64,000 nt of DNA from Fragilariopsis cylindrus CCMP1102 (GCA_900095095.1 FMBT01000290.1:620001-684000); one strand, 5' to 3'. Counted from the first letter of the stretch, positions 1 through 10,426 are shown. Made by a program: numbers and translations. Notes: generated from the sequence alone by a model not told the origin.

Positions 1-213
1 CAATAACGCAAAAGGTAACATCTCAACGAAAGGATCTACAGGATGATTGCGTGTCCATTTATCCTTACGACGTTTCTTCGCAGTCTGCTTTCTTCTTTCT
101 TCTGCCTCTACCAATGCCAATGCTAGCTGCTGATACTCCTCATCCTCAATGTCGCGGTCGTCGTTGCCGTCACCATCGATTCTTCGTTTTCTGGCTCTTG
201 TTGTCGTCACCAT
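1..213 (-). CDS. N-terminal end of an unidentified gene (cut by window edge)
   Basis: An open frame of 71 codons starts at an ATG at 211-213 and runs off the left edge of the window without a stop. The visible N-terminus is very basic (TTRARKRR near the start), followed by an acidic stretch and a predicted charged helix rich in Glu, Arg and Lys, then a segment containing NHPVDPFVEMLP. The pattern suits a nuclear protein; N-termini of transposase-derived (Harbinger-like) proteins can look like this, but too little is visible to name a family. It points away from the retrotransposon, with about 1.1 kb of non-coding DNA between them. The frame and start are seen; the rest is guesswork. Confidence 0.4.
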   Translation of the reverse strand, partial: MVTTTRARKRRIDGDGNDDRDIEDEEYQQLALALVEAEERRKQTAKKRRKDKWTRNHPVDPFVEMLPFALL

Positions 214-962
214 GATTTAATCTTCGTCTTGTTTTGTTTTGTCGCTTTGTTGGGTTGCGTCGTCGCTTTGGAATATTATAGCTTCTACTCTATTTAATGT
301 TTTTCAATATTGACTCTATCGGCTGTGGGTGTGGACTTGATCTTACGAAGTTCTTCGCAGTTCGATAGTCGATTTCTCCTCGCTGACCTTATATTTGAAA
401 ATTATTGATTTTGCTGGCCGACACGCGTGGTCATTGTTGTGCACTAGTGAATGAAAGACGGTAATATTTTTTTATTTAGTTACATTGTAAGTTACCGAAT
501 AGCCGAATAGTACCGTAGAATGAAAAATGAAGTAGAATGTAGTAGAATGAAGAAAAGAGAAGTTGTTTGGGAAGCTTGTGGTCAATTTTATGACAATCCC
601 TCATCTACTTTGTTGAAGCAATACATCAAGAAATAAAACTATATCTTGTATATAAGCCAATACCCTGTAACTTTGACAGGTCTATCTCCCTATTTGAATA
701 TTGTGGAACTTTTTGATTCTTTTTGTTTTCGATAAGAACAATGATCTTGACTCTTTGTTCTGTGATTTCTACTGACTAAAAGAGACAATGGGTTGACAAA
801 CTACTTCCCTTACCCTCTGAAACCAACATACAGTAGTAGATGGTTCAAAATTATACATCAGGTCTGAGATGGAGATGCTAGTGAATATGTGTAAGGAATA
901 AAATAAGTATGGTTTATTATCTCACAGAGACAAGTTAGGAAGTCAAACAAGAACAATGTAGA

Positions 963-999
<37 letters not shown>

Positions 1000-1342
1000 A
1001 ACACAAACACAAACACAAACACAAACACAAACACAAACACAAACACAAACACAACCACAAACACACACACACACACAAGCACAGATACTAACACACTGTC
1101 AAAGTATTAGTGTGTTTGGTAGACCTCAAAATGAATTATTAAAACAAAAATACAAGGCGTTATGTTATGCTATTGTTCAATTTGTGTTATAAACATTATT
1201 AGAATAAATAATGTTTTACCTAAAATTATTTGGTATCTTATTGTATTAATAATACATAAAGTGTTGTCTGTTATAGTAGCTGATATGTTGCTCCCCACCT
1301 TGGAAAGGATAATAAGACACCGGTCAACTTGCTAATAGTACT
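214..1342. other. Intergenic region with a microsatellite
   Basis: No reading frame in this stretch looks like a gene. It holds the promoter side of the gene at 1-213, AT-rich unique sequence, and a CA/CAAACA microsatellite at 964-1079. The motif TACAGTA/TACTGTA, common between genes in this window, occurs near 829 and 1339. The last five bases before the retroelement (1343-1347, GTAGT) are its target-site duplication. Confidence 0.6.
964..1079. repeat. CA / CAAACA compound microsatellite
   Basis: A perfect CA run of about 30 bp passes into about ten copies of CAAACA and then back into CA repeats. It is a simple-sequence repeat in intergenic DNA with no sign of coding function, and is likely length-variable between strains. 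Confidence 0.95.
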
Positions 1343-1347
1343 GTAGT
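1343..1347. repeat. Target-site duplication, left copy (GTAGT)
   Basis: These five bases directly before the left LTR match 6725-6729 directly after the right LTR. A 5-bp duplication is the usual size for this class of integrase. Confidence 0.9.
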
Positions 1348-1597
1348 TGTCCTAAACTAGTTAGTATTTCGTTAATTCGCTTATATTATATTGTGAGCAT
1401 TCATGTTGCTACATGTTATTCTATAGAGTACACCGGTATGCTATAGAGTACACCGGTATGTTAAGACTCGCTTATCCAAGCTCGCTTAACCTTGCCTACT
1501 CTTAACGGATAGTTATCAGCGAGGTGAGGTGCTCTATAGCTGCGCCAACTCTCATGACTCAAGTGACGTCACCAGTCACATATGACTGTTTACTACA
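1348..1597 (-). repeat. 3' LTR of the retrotransposon
   Basis: This 250-bp repeat matches 6475-6724 with no difference I can find. It is the downstream LTR of the minus-strand element. It contains a perfect 20-bp tandem duplication (1421-1440 and 1441-1460), a TGACTCA site at 1555-1561 and a palindromic GTGACGTCAC site at 1563-1572. An AT-rich TATA-like stretch lies near 1380-1392. On the element strand the bZIP-type sites sit about 25-45 bp from the start of U3, where enhancers are expected. Confidence 0.95.
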
Positions 1598-1607
1598 CTC
1601 TCCCACT
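1598..1607 (-). other. Polypurine tract next to 3' LTR
   Basis: On the element strand the last ten bases before the 3' LTR read AGTGGGAGAG. This all-purine run (apart from one T) is at the place where plus-strand DNA synthesis is primed in LTR elements. Position and composition are seen; the priming role is inferred. Confidence 0.7.
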
Positions 1608-1635
1608 AAGATGTAGCTTCCCAAAGAAGCTATCT

Positions 1636-4600
1636 TCAATCCAACCCTTTGTATGGTGCAAACCATCTTGTCGATTGGGTATCTGTTACTGTTGGTGTTC
1701 GTTGTATTGTTATGGTTCCATTGGTATGAGTTGCTACAATTCGGAATGGTCCTGAAGATCTCTCTGACAGCTTTGACTTATTCCATACGATTTGCATCAC
1801 TCTATCCCCTACTCTAAAGTGGTGTTCTATTCTTCTTCGGTTCTGTTTGATCAAATTCTCATCAATCATCTGTTGACGTCCTGCACGGATTGCTTCTAAA
1901 TTTGCTATCAAGGGTACATCCATAATCATATCACGACCATACACCATTGCGCCTGGTGTTGTACCAATCGGTGCGCTAACTGAACATCTCATTGCATGCA
2001 TACACGTTGCCAGAGCATTGTCCATCACTTGGTTGGCATCATTCTCATTCTGCGGAGGATTAGTATGTAATACTACACGTAGTATATCTCCAATTGTCTG
2101 GTGCATCCGTTCACATATTGCATTGGCTTGTGGATTGCGCACTGCAGTACATACATCGGTTATTCCGTATCTGGCAAGCACACTTACAAATTCCCATCCA
2201 GTAAACTCTGTACCATTGTCATGTACACATCTGTTTGGTCTTGGGTATCTCGACAGCCATGAGTTTTCGAATTGCTCTGCTACATGAACCATTGTTTTAT
2301 TCTGTATTCTGATTAACTCAATCAGGTTCGTCACTGGATCGATGCATGTTAATGCTTTGAACACACATATATTTCCATTGACTACTATTTCCCATGGACC
2401 GATTAGATCGATACATACTTCATTCCACGGTGCGATATTTGCATGCCTAGGAGGTAGTTTGCCATACCCTCTGCCTTGTTGCTTGTACATGTGGCAATTC
2501 TCTGGACATACATACTCTCTACAAAGTATCGATAGCCTTTCTGCATGAAATCTGGCTCTTATAGTATCGTAAACTTTAGTAAACCCACAATGGCCTAATA
2601 TCATATGATACCATCTTATCACATTATGTATCATTGATTGTGGTATATATATTTTCCATTCATTCTGTAATACCATATGATTAGCTCGATAGCATATCAA
2701 TGGTCGACCATTTATTATCTTTATTGGGTAGATGTGAGGCTGTGCTAATGATATTTGTACTAACGCTGCGTCCGCAGCTTGATGTTGTTGTATATTGTTC
2801 ACTGTTGTTGGGCAATTCATTTCCTGTAAGGTAGGTAGATTCATAAATAGTTCAATCATTTCAATGTCTTCATTACGACATATTGTTGGTAGTATTTGAG
2901 GATCTTTATCCTGTTCATCATATGAAAAGAATACATCTTGTTCATCAGTTGGTACTATTATCTTATTCCAGTCAATAAGTTTACCTTTTAACTCATTCTT
3001 CCCCGGCGAGGGTGCATCCATACGAGGCAGCCTTGAAAAAGCATCTGCAAGAACATTGACTTTGCCTGGAACATACTGTAAGTTAATATCATAATCTTCC
3101 AGAAAAAGCTTCCATCTCATTACACGAGGTGGTGAAAGTGTATGGAAAGTTAAATTTTTATGGTCTGTGAATACATTCAAACGACCACCATAAAGTATAT
3201 CATGATACTCTTTTATACACATAACAATTGCAAGAAGTTCCTTCTCTGTTGTATTATAATTTTTCTGTGATTCAGTTAATTTCTTAGACCAATATGCAAT
3301 TGGTTTACCATTTTGTATAATTGCAGCTCCAAGTTGATAGTCACTGGCATCTGTATATATATATCAAATGGTAAATTTAAGTCGGGATAAGTTGTCATTG
3401 CGTCTGCAGCAATCATTGCTTTCATAGACTCATACGCCTTGACTTGTCGAGGTCCCCATACAAAGGGTACATCACCAGTTAATTCATGCAACGGTGCGAG
3501 TATGTGAGATCGACGAGGCCACATACTCTTGTAGAATGTAACTGCGCCAATAAAAGACCTAACTTGTGTCTTATCGGTTGGACGTCCTAATTTTAGAACT
3601 GCGTCTATTTTGTTTCTCATAGGAGTGATACCGTCAGGTGTCATATAATGACCTAAGAAATGAGCTTCTTTCACACCCCATTTACATTTTAAAGGGTTAC
3701 ATTTCATACCATTTGTTACTAATCTTTCCAATACTGTATCAACAATTTGGAAGTGATTGTCAAATGAACCTTTTGTCCATATGCCAAGATCATCCATATA
3801 TGCATCTATATCTAGACCATGTAAAATTTTCTTTATCATTGATTGTGCAAAGTCCGGCGAGACTTTGATACCCATTGGTACTCTATTGTACTGATATTTC
3901 CCAAATGGTGTTGTAATTGTGCAGAGCTCCTTGCTCGCTTCATCCATTTCAAAACAATAAAACATCATAGACAGATCAATCTTTGTAAAGTGACTGTAAC
4001 CTCTTTGTTTTAACATGATGTCTTGTATTTTTGGTACCGGATACTGTGGACGTTCTAAGTGTTTATTCAATTCACGAAAATCACTCACCCATCTGACTGT
4101 ATTATTGCTTTTTGGAATTATGAATGTCGGTGATGCCCAATCCGTCATACCACAACGACGCAGTACACCATCCTTTTCTAGATTTTGCAGTTCCCTTTTG
4201 AAGACCTCCTGTCTTGTGAAAGGAACGGGATATGGCTTTTTATGTACTGGCTTTGTACCTCGTTTGAGTTGTAAATGAAGTTTTTCATGTGGATAATATC
4301 CTAATTTTCCATCGAATAACTGCTTGTGCTTTTCTAGCATAGCTTCAAACTTAATTCTTTCTTCACATGACATGTGATGTTGTTCGTCGGCACACTCCTT
4401 TGGAGTTACCTTCTTATACTTTCTTTCTAATATTGTTTTTGATTCATAGAGTTCATCTAATTGTTCATTGTTTTCTAAATTTCGGTACATCCTATTATCA
4501 TAGTAATGTGGAATTTTCATTGGTATTGTTCGATCAATCCATGTGATTGTATTTGTTTCCCATGACATGGAGATACCTGCTAATCTAAGGAAGTCCCTTC

Positions 4601-5192
4601 CTAAGATGATGTCGTATTGACATGTTGGTGAATCAAATATTCTACTTGATATGTTGTCCAATCGTCTTCCATTGCTAAACTCTGAAAGTTTTACATTCCT
4701 CAAATTGACTGATAATGACGTATCAAATGAACCTGATGCTGTTGTGGTTATTTGTCTTCTTTCAGACCTACTTGGACATGCACCTGCCGGTAGTACTCTT
4801 CTATTCAATAGCGTTCCACTACTACCACCGTCCATTAGGACGACAAGTGGTCTATTACAATATTGACCCTGTATTGTTTCACAACACAGTATTGTGATTG
4901 GTGCTAAATCTGCTTCATTATTCAAACCAGCTTCTACTGCTGCATATAATTCATTGTGGTTCATCCACTCATCTATACATAGATTAGATTCGTTTTGTTT
5001 ATTAGATTCGTTTTGATTCGTATTCAACGGACCGACTCTTGTCTCAAACAATGAGGAGTCTGTATTCGTGGCTGACAGTAAATTCATTACTGTGCCTGCC
5101 TTCACATCAACATTATGCACTCCTTGTGCCTGCTTACTGCAGCTGTTGTTTACATCACTTGATGCTGTGGGCGCTGCTGTTGTAGCCTTATT
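1636..5192 (-). CDS. pol: Retrotransposon pol: protease, RT, RNase H, integrase (one 2-bp frameshift)
   Basis: Pol follows gag in the same frame after a UGA at 5193-5195; there is no ATG near its start, so it is probably made as a Gag-Pol fusion. In order: an aspartic-protease motif DGGSSG at about 4815-4835; reverse transcriptase with the catalytic YMDDL at about 3787-3802; RNase H; and integrase with an H...H...C...C zinc region at about 2480-2610, acidic residues in CIDLIG, CVHDNG and ICERMH, and a C-terminal GPFRIV module. The frame breaks in a TA dinucleotide run at 3353-3364, within the first conserved Asp block of RNase H, and resumes two bases out of phase down to the stop at 1636. 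The extra TA unit could be a real mutation, a sequencing slip, or recoding. Everything else is intact, so the copy is young. Confidence 0.9.
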
Positions 5193-6434
5193 TCACCGAT
5201 TGTAATAGCGTCCGTCCGAACACATGTATACTTCATTGTGACTGTGCGATGGTGCTACCGACGGTGGATAACTTCCACCCCGTTGTGAATAATAGTGCGA
5301 TTCAGATGGACCAACTGATACATTGGGCACCGGTGGTAAACTTGCTGCACTTACTGGACTTCCATAATACGGAGCAGGTGGTGGTGGATAATTATTAGCG
5401 TGATACGATTCGTAGCCACCACGACCATTCGTATGATACGATTCGTAGCCACCCCGGCCACGGCCTCTGCCACCGTCTCGTCCGCCACCACGACCTCTTC
5501 CGGCTCCTGCTGCTATTCCTGCTGGGCTGTTGAAGTTGGCTGGACATTCTTTCCAAAGATGTGCTCCTTCGTGCTGTCTACAACGTTCATTGTTTCCTCG
5601 ACCTTGTCCACGTCCGCGTCCGCGTCCACGACCACTGCGGCCTCCGCGTCCGCCACGACCTCCTCTTCCTTGGTAGCCGTTCTTATTTTCAATCTTGGTA
5701 TTTTCTTTCTTCTTATGATTCTTCTTCCATTCCTTATCTGCATACAACTTTTCCGAACTCATGTACTGCATCAACTTTTCTACTGTAGCTTCTTGTGCAG
5801 TAACTTGAGTTCGATTCCAATTGATTTGCCATGCTTCCGGAAAGGATCGAAACAAAATTAACTTTTGTTCATCGTCTGTAAGATCTGCTCTTGATCCTTC
5901 TAGCATTCTAGTGAACCTCATTAATTCTTCCATACGGTCTTGATGGGTTGCTACCGATGCCTTCATAGGCTTTTTACATTCCTCTGACTTGAGGTATTCA
6001 ATTAAATCTCCTTTGGAATCCGTACTGGTACAGTACATCCGGATGAAGTCATTGGTTAGGGTATTAAACCCTGAACCTTCATTCACCACATCCACTACTC
6101 CTCCTGCCTCATTCGTCACTTGACTGACAGAATCCGTGTATTTATCGGGGTTCTTCAATCTTAATCTCTTAAACTTTTCCGATGGACCATGTCCTAAAAT
6201 CTTCTTGAAGAATTCAATGTGTTGTGCTGTTGTGATTATGTTCAAAGAACTGACTGCCATTGCAAAGTCTTCAATCACATACAATAACACTTCAATGCCT
6301 CCTTTATCAAAGGATGCACACTTTTCAAATCCATCGCTCCGTCCTTGAGGATTGATTGCTTTAAGCTTGTATCGAATCAAGTCTTCCTTCTTGAAACCTT
6401 CTTCATATTTGATTACTGATTGATTAGCGCTCAT
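5193..6434 (-). CDS. gag: Retrotransposon gag (nucleocapsid-type, RG-rich)
   Basis: A 413-residue reading frame starting 40 bases inside the 5' LTR. The N-terminal two thirds is helical and resembles the capsid region of Ty3/gypsy Gag. Around residue 285 a zinc-knuckle-like motif is spaced C-X2-H-X3-H-X4-C (CRQHEGAHLWKEC), not the usual C-X2-C-X4-H-X4-C. It lies between Arg/Gly repeats (GRGGRGG type), and a Tyr/Pro-rich tail follows, including two near-copies of GGYESYH. Such basic RG tracts bind RNA. The frame ends in a single UGA (5193-5195) and continues in phase into pol, so a small share of ribosomes reading through would make Gag-Pol. Packaging of element RNA is the known role of Gag. 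Confidence 0.85.
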   Translation of the reverse strand: MSANQSVIKYEEGFKKEDLIRYKLKAINPQGRSDGFEKCASFDKGGIEVLLYVIEDFAMAVSSLNIITTAQHIEFFKKILGHGPSEKFKRLRLKNPDKYTDSVSQVTNEAGGVVDVVNEGSGFNTLTNDFIRMYCTSTDSKGDLIEYLKSEECKKPMKASVATHQDRMEELMRFTRMLEGSRADLTDDEQKLILFRSFPEAWQINWNRTQVTAQEATVEKLMQYMSSEKLYADKEWKKNHKKKENTKIENKNGYQGRGGRGGRGGRSGRGRGRGRGQGRGNNERCRQHEGAHLWKECPANFNSPAGIAAGAGRGRGGGRDGGRGRGRGGYESYHTNGRGGYESYHANNYPPPPAPYYGSPVSAASLPPVPNVSVGPSESHYYSQRGGSYPPSVAPSHSHNEVYMCSDGRYYNR

Positions 6435-6474
6435 CGTTGTTAACCTTCTAGCTTGTAGTAGGTAGTAATTACTG

Positions 6475-6724
6475 TGTCCTAAACTAGTTAGTATTTCGTT
6501 AATTCGCTTATATTATATTGTGAGCATTCATGTTGCTACATGTTATTCTATAGAGTACACCGGTATGCTATAGAGTACACCGGTATGTTAAGACTCGCTT
6601 ATCCAAGCTCGCTTAACCTTGCCTACTCTTAACGGATAGTTATCAGCGAGGTGAGGTGCTCTATAGCTGCGCCAACTCTCATGACTCAAGTGACGTCACC
6701 AGTCACATATGACTGTTTACTACA
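6475..6724 (-). repeat. 5' LTR of the retrotransposon (promoter side)
   Basis: This is the upstream LTR for the minus-strand element and matches 1348-1597 with no difference seen. It carries the same 20-bp tandem duplication (6548-6587), TGACTCA at 6682-6688 and GTGACGTCAC at 6690-6699. On the element strand the order is bZIP-type sites, the duplicated 20-mer, then a TATAATATAA-like stretch close to the LTR's 3' end, which suits U3 enhancer and core promoter. No standard primer-binding site starting TGG follows the LTR end at 6475. Confidence 0.95.
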
Positions 6725-6729
6725 GTAGT
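6725..6729. repeat. Target-site duplication, right copy (GTAGT)
   Basis: Matches 1343-1347 exactly and closes the insertion. Confidence 0.9.
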
Positions 6730-7182
6730 AGTCGTACCTCAACTTCAACCTTCCTTCGCTACATAAAGGACTGTTTCAGTCCAATTAATCAAAGAAAGTC
6801 AAATCAAAGAAAGTGCCACACGTAATACACATAGCACACGTCACTCCTGGAAATGAAAAGCAAAAACCAGCCATCGATCAGACACGCATCACACATCAAG
6901 GCTGAAGATTCGAAGAAATCGGAATCATGTGAAACAATCAAGGTGCGATGCGGAAACGACAACAAGATTGTGTGAAGTCAAGAAAAGAAAGAGCGTTGAG
7001 CGAAAAATCAACAAGTCAAATCAATGATAAGCAACGGCAATGAATCGAATCGAATCAATACTGTAGACTACTAAGATCATTCTAGTTGTAGGTGCTGTCG
7101 CCAAGGTAGAATTCATCATCTTTCTCAAAAGAGGCGAAACAAAATATAATAAGACAATACAACAATATATAATTATAATATA
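6730..7182. other. Upstream region of the ABC1-type kinase gene
   Basis: About 450 bp without a plausible gene. It holds GAATC pentamer repeats near 7035-7055, a TACTGTA motif near 7061 and an AT-rich run (ATATATAATTATAATATA) directly before the start codon. The retroelement LTR ends immediately to the left, so its bZIP-type sites now lie about 490 bp from the kinase start codon. Confidence 0.6.
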
Positions 7183-10002
7183 ATGAGGATATTAAATCAT
7201 TCTACAATAAGAAGTAGAAGTAGAAGAAACGACGGCGTTGTCATGACTTCTTCTTTTGTAGTATTGTTGGCTACACTGATGTCGTCTATTGGCGTCACTC
7301 TTTTTACGATAGTAGTAGTAGTAGATGCAATGGTGGTAATGGAAAAAAATAAAATTTTACGACCATCAATCTTGTCATCATCAATCTTGTCATCATCATT
7401 GTTGTCATCATCATTATCAGCATCAAGATCAACATCAACATCTCTTGGAGCATCAACAGTAACACTCGGAACAGAAGCAGAAGAAGATGAAGCAACAACA
7501 ACAACAGCAACAAGTGGTGGTGTTAATGTTCAAAGATCTGAATTAGATGAATGGAGAGATTTTGATGAATTACGTGGTGGATTAGATATTGAGAAACTAA
7601 ATAAGTTTTTTGTGAAACGACCACAACTTGTTATTGGTCGGCTGGCAAAGGTTATCACAATAGCGAAGATTGCTAAGCAGGAATGGGATGAGGGTATCCA
7701 GGATCCAGCTTTTCAAGGGGAAGGTAGTTATCAATTTGATTACATACCCGAAGATGAAATGGGTGTTGGTGATAATGATGATACTACTAAAAAAGTTGTC
7801 TACCGTGGTACGAAATTAGTCGAACGGATGTCCTCATTAGGTCCAGTAGCTGTGAAGATCGGTCAAACATTATCGCAGCGTGCTGATATTGTGGGTGATG
7901 AGGTCTGTGATTCCTTAAAACGTTTACAAACTGCTAATATACAATTTGACGATGAATTAGCAATTGCTGTTATTAAAGAAAGTTTAAATTGGGATGGACC
8001 AATCGCACCAGGAATTGGTGAAGATGACAAGAACAACTCGACCAAGCCCCTTTTTGCCTGGATCAGTAAAAAACCAATAGCGGTGGCATCACTGGGACAA
8101 GTTTATAAAGCAACGACACATGAAGGACAGGATGTGGCTGTGAAAGTACAACGTCCAGATGGTATGGCATTACTGGCAAAGGATTCGATATGTTTTAAGG
8201 TTGCATTAGCTGTTTTTGAAGTCGTTAGGAATCTTCAACCCGGTAAGGCATTCGATAAGGGTTTATTAGGTAATACTGTGGATCGTGTCTCGACCGATAT
8301 GACAAATGAATTAGATTATATCAGAGAGGCAAAAAGTGCGGTCCAATTTGAAGAATCCTTAAAATTTCTTGGTTTCGTGAAGGCACCGAAAGTCGTGACG
8401 AAATATTCCTCAGAACGTGTCCTGGTCACAGATTTTGTGAAAGGCAATCATTTAAATAAATTATCGAAAGAGGATGGGATCGCTATGACACGGATGGCAG
8501 TGGAAGCATGTACGGCATCATTAGTATTAACAGGATTTGTTCGTAAGTACTGTACTTTACTCTCTTAATAATGTCATGAATTGCATTAATACGTGCACAG
8601 TGCAGTAGAGCAAGGTGAAAAAATATGAACCGGTTTTTTTTTTCTTCTTCTTTCAGGTCCATCACTCTCATTCGGATCTTTTAATTCTTGTTTTCTCCCC
8701 TCTTTTAAAACACTAATAACTTATAAATCAGATGCTGATCCACACGAGGGTAATTTAATGTTAGACAATGAAGGGAATATTGTATTTCTTGATTTTGGTT
8801 TAATGTCTGATGTTGATGATACAATTATGGAAGCATTCGCACAAGGTATCCAAGCGTGTTTGGCAGAAGATTGGACAGCATTAACAAAGGCATTTAAATC
8901 ATCAGGATTTATTTCAAATCCAATTGAATGGAAAGGTCCGTCTCCTGATGGTAGTAGTGGTAGTGTTCGTGATATTGATTCAGAATTTATCCCGGTCGGT
9001 TATGATCCAATTACAGGAGAAGATTTAGGAATTGACGAATTATCAAAAGATCTTGAGAAAGCTATGTGTGGTGCAGAGGGTGGAACGTCACGATTTGGTG
9101 CCTTAGCAGCTGTATTGAATAGCTTAAGTGAAAAATGGAAAATGTCTACACCACCATACGTATTACTACTAATACGAACGTTCCTTACATTGGAAGGTAT
9201 CGCTGGTTGCGTCGATCCAGATTTTAATATATATGAAATGGCAATGCCTTGGGCAATCCGACGTTCGTTATCGCCATCTACGATAGATGGTATCGAAACG
9301 TTACGTTCAACACTTCTAACAAAAGACGATAGGATACAATGGCCGCGTGTTTTAGAATTTGTTGAAGCTGCCATGATCGAGGATGAAAAAGAAAAAGAAC
9401 TAACGTCATCTAAAGATATGCAACAGTCAATACAGCAGGCAGATGATGACGATGGGAAAAATCCGACAACAGATTCTGCTGCTTCCAAGTCAGGGGCTAC
9501 GAACGATGCAGTTGTTACACTTCTTGGTTCACCAGAAGGTAACGTATTGAGGAGAATGATTCGTGATTTGGATTCAATTGATCTTGTGTCACGATTACTT
9601 TCGAAAGATGCCAAGCCATTACGGAAAAAGGCCGTCATGGCACTCTCAGCTGAAGACATGAAACGACGCGCCGAACGACGAGGTTCTAAGCAAGATGATA
9701 CTACTATGGTCCCAATTGAGGGCGAAAGTATCGTTTCTGCTGCTATTACCCCTCCAGCGGAAAGACCAATGTCGGAGGAATGTCGAAAAATACGTGAAAG
9801 ACAATTAAAGTGGACAAGAAAAGTCACAACGATGCTTGTACGAGAACACGTGATGAAACAAATAAAAGCAGGACCAAAGGCGTGTATTAAATTATCCTTC
9901 CTGTCGTTTCGGTTACTTGCAGGTATTATAAATCGTAGGATTTTATTCTACGTAAGATCAATGATGAGCTACGTAGGACCGAAACGAACTAGAGTAATTT
10001 AA
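7183..10002 (+). CDS. ABC1/ADCK (UbiB-family) atypical kinase, two exons
   Basis: Exons 7183-8542 and 8732-10002; the intron (189 bp) has GTAAGT and CAG and cuts inside a His codon, giving 876 residues. UbiB/ADCK kinases support quinone synthesis and lipid handling in mitochondria and plastids. Visible hallmarks: the KxGQ segment (VKIGQTLSQRADI, about residue 225) specific to this family; a Gly/Ala-rich loop ASLGQVY; the ATP-site Lys in VAVKVQRP (about 321); the EAKSA region; the catalytic loop HADPHEGN made only by splicing; and the metal-binding DFG in LDFGLM. The catalytic loop has Glu where Pro is usual. The N-terminus has a hydrophobic stretch then Ser-rich sequence, suggesting membrane or organelle targeting, but no clear plastid cleavage motif. 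The C-terminal 400 residues include an acidic low-complexity insert. Family firm; substrate unknown. Confidence 0.9.
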
Positions 10003-10413
10003 GCACTACGCAATTACCTTACTTCAACCAATAAATAACTAAGGTGTTTTTATATTAGTATAGTATACAAGCAATTACCATAGCATTTAATTCATCTGGA
10101 ACTAAGTAGTCGGCGTAAGACAATTATTAATACAATTATTCAAACGGTCACGTTACGTCTCTAGAAAAAAGAAAAATGCCAAGACTTTGTAGCGAAGAAG
10201 TGTCTGAAAAACCTATCAAGATCTGCCACAAAAAAATAAGCTCAAGAGCCATCTGAGGCTGAACATTATGCCCAGAGTGATTATTCGATCGAGAGTGACA
10301 TTATCTGTGGGTCTATGGAGCATGATGCAGCTATTGGAATATAACATCGTTAACATTTTAGATATTGTGTTGTTGTTATTATTATTATTATTATTGATTG
10401 AAAATTATCTAAT
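10003..10413. other. Intergenic, 3' side of the kinase gene
   Basis: No convincing gene. An ATG at 10268 opens a 48-codon frame that runs through a (TTA)n tract and ends at about 10414; this is more likely chance. The ATTATT run near 10378-10393 is a short microsatellite. Confidence 0.5.
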
Positions 10414-10426
10414 TTAATCTCCATCA

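Larger units (their letters stand above)
1348..6724 (-). mobile_element. Complete Ty3/gypsy-type LTR retrotransposon
   Basis: The element is 5,377 bp and is transcribed from the minus strand. Its ends are two 250-bp LTRs starting TGTCCT and ending TACTACA on the plus strand (canonical TG...CA), and I find no difference between them. It is flanked by a perfect 5-bp target duplication, GTAGT at 1343-1347 and 6725-6729. Reading along the minus strand, the order is gag, protease, reverse transcriptase, RNase H, integrase, which is the Ty3/gypsy order (copia elements have integrase before RT). Gag and pol share a frame separated by one UGA; pol also has a 2-bp slip in RNase H. Identical LTRs mean a recent insertion. 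The integrase ends with a GPF-type module as in many Ty3 elements. Confidence 0.95.

Noticed and set aside
964-1079. CRISPR-like array
   Set aside because: It is a plain CA/CAAACA microsatellite with no spacers; no array is visible anywhere in the window.
2018-2287. Plus-strand frames inside the retrotransposon
   Set aside because: They lie opposite integrase, where the minus strand has all catalytic motifs.
1348-6724. Ty1/copia assignment of the retrotransposon
   Set aside because: Integrase follows RNase H, which is the Ty3/gypsy order.
8543-8731. Kinase fragment at 7183 as a truncated pseudogene
   Set aside because: A GTAAGT/CAG intron restores the HADPH motif exactly, so it is a normal two-exon gene.
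9000-9827. 275-codon frame antisense to the ABC1-type kinase
   Set aside because: It is a mirror frame of the kinase exon, Ser-rich, with no domain, and the sense strand is clearly coding.
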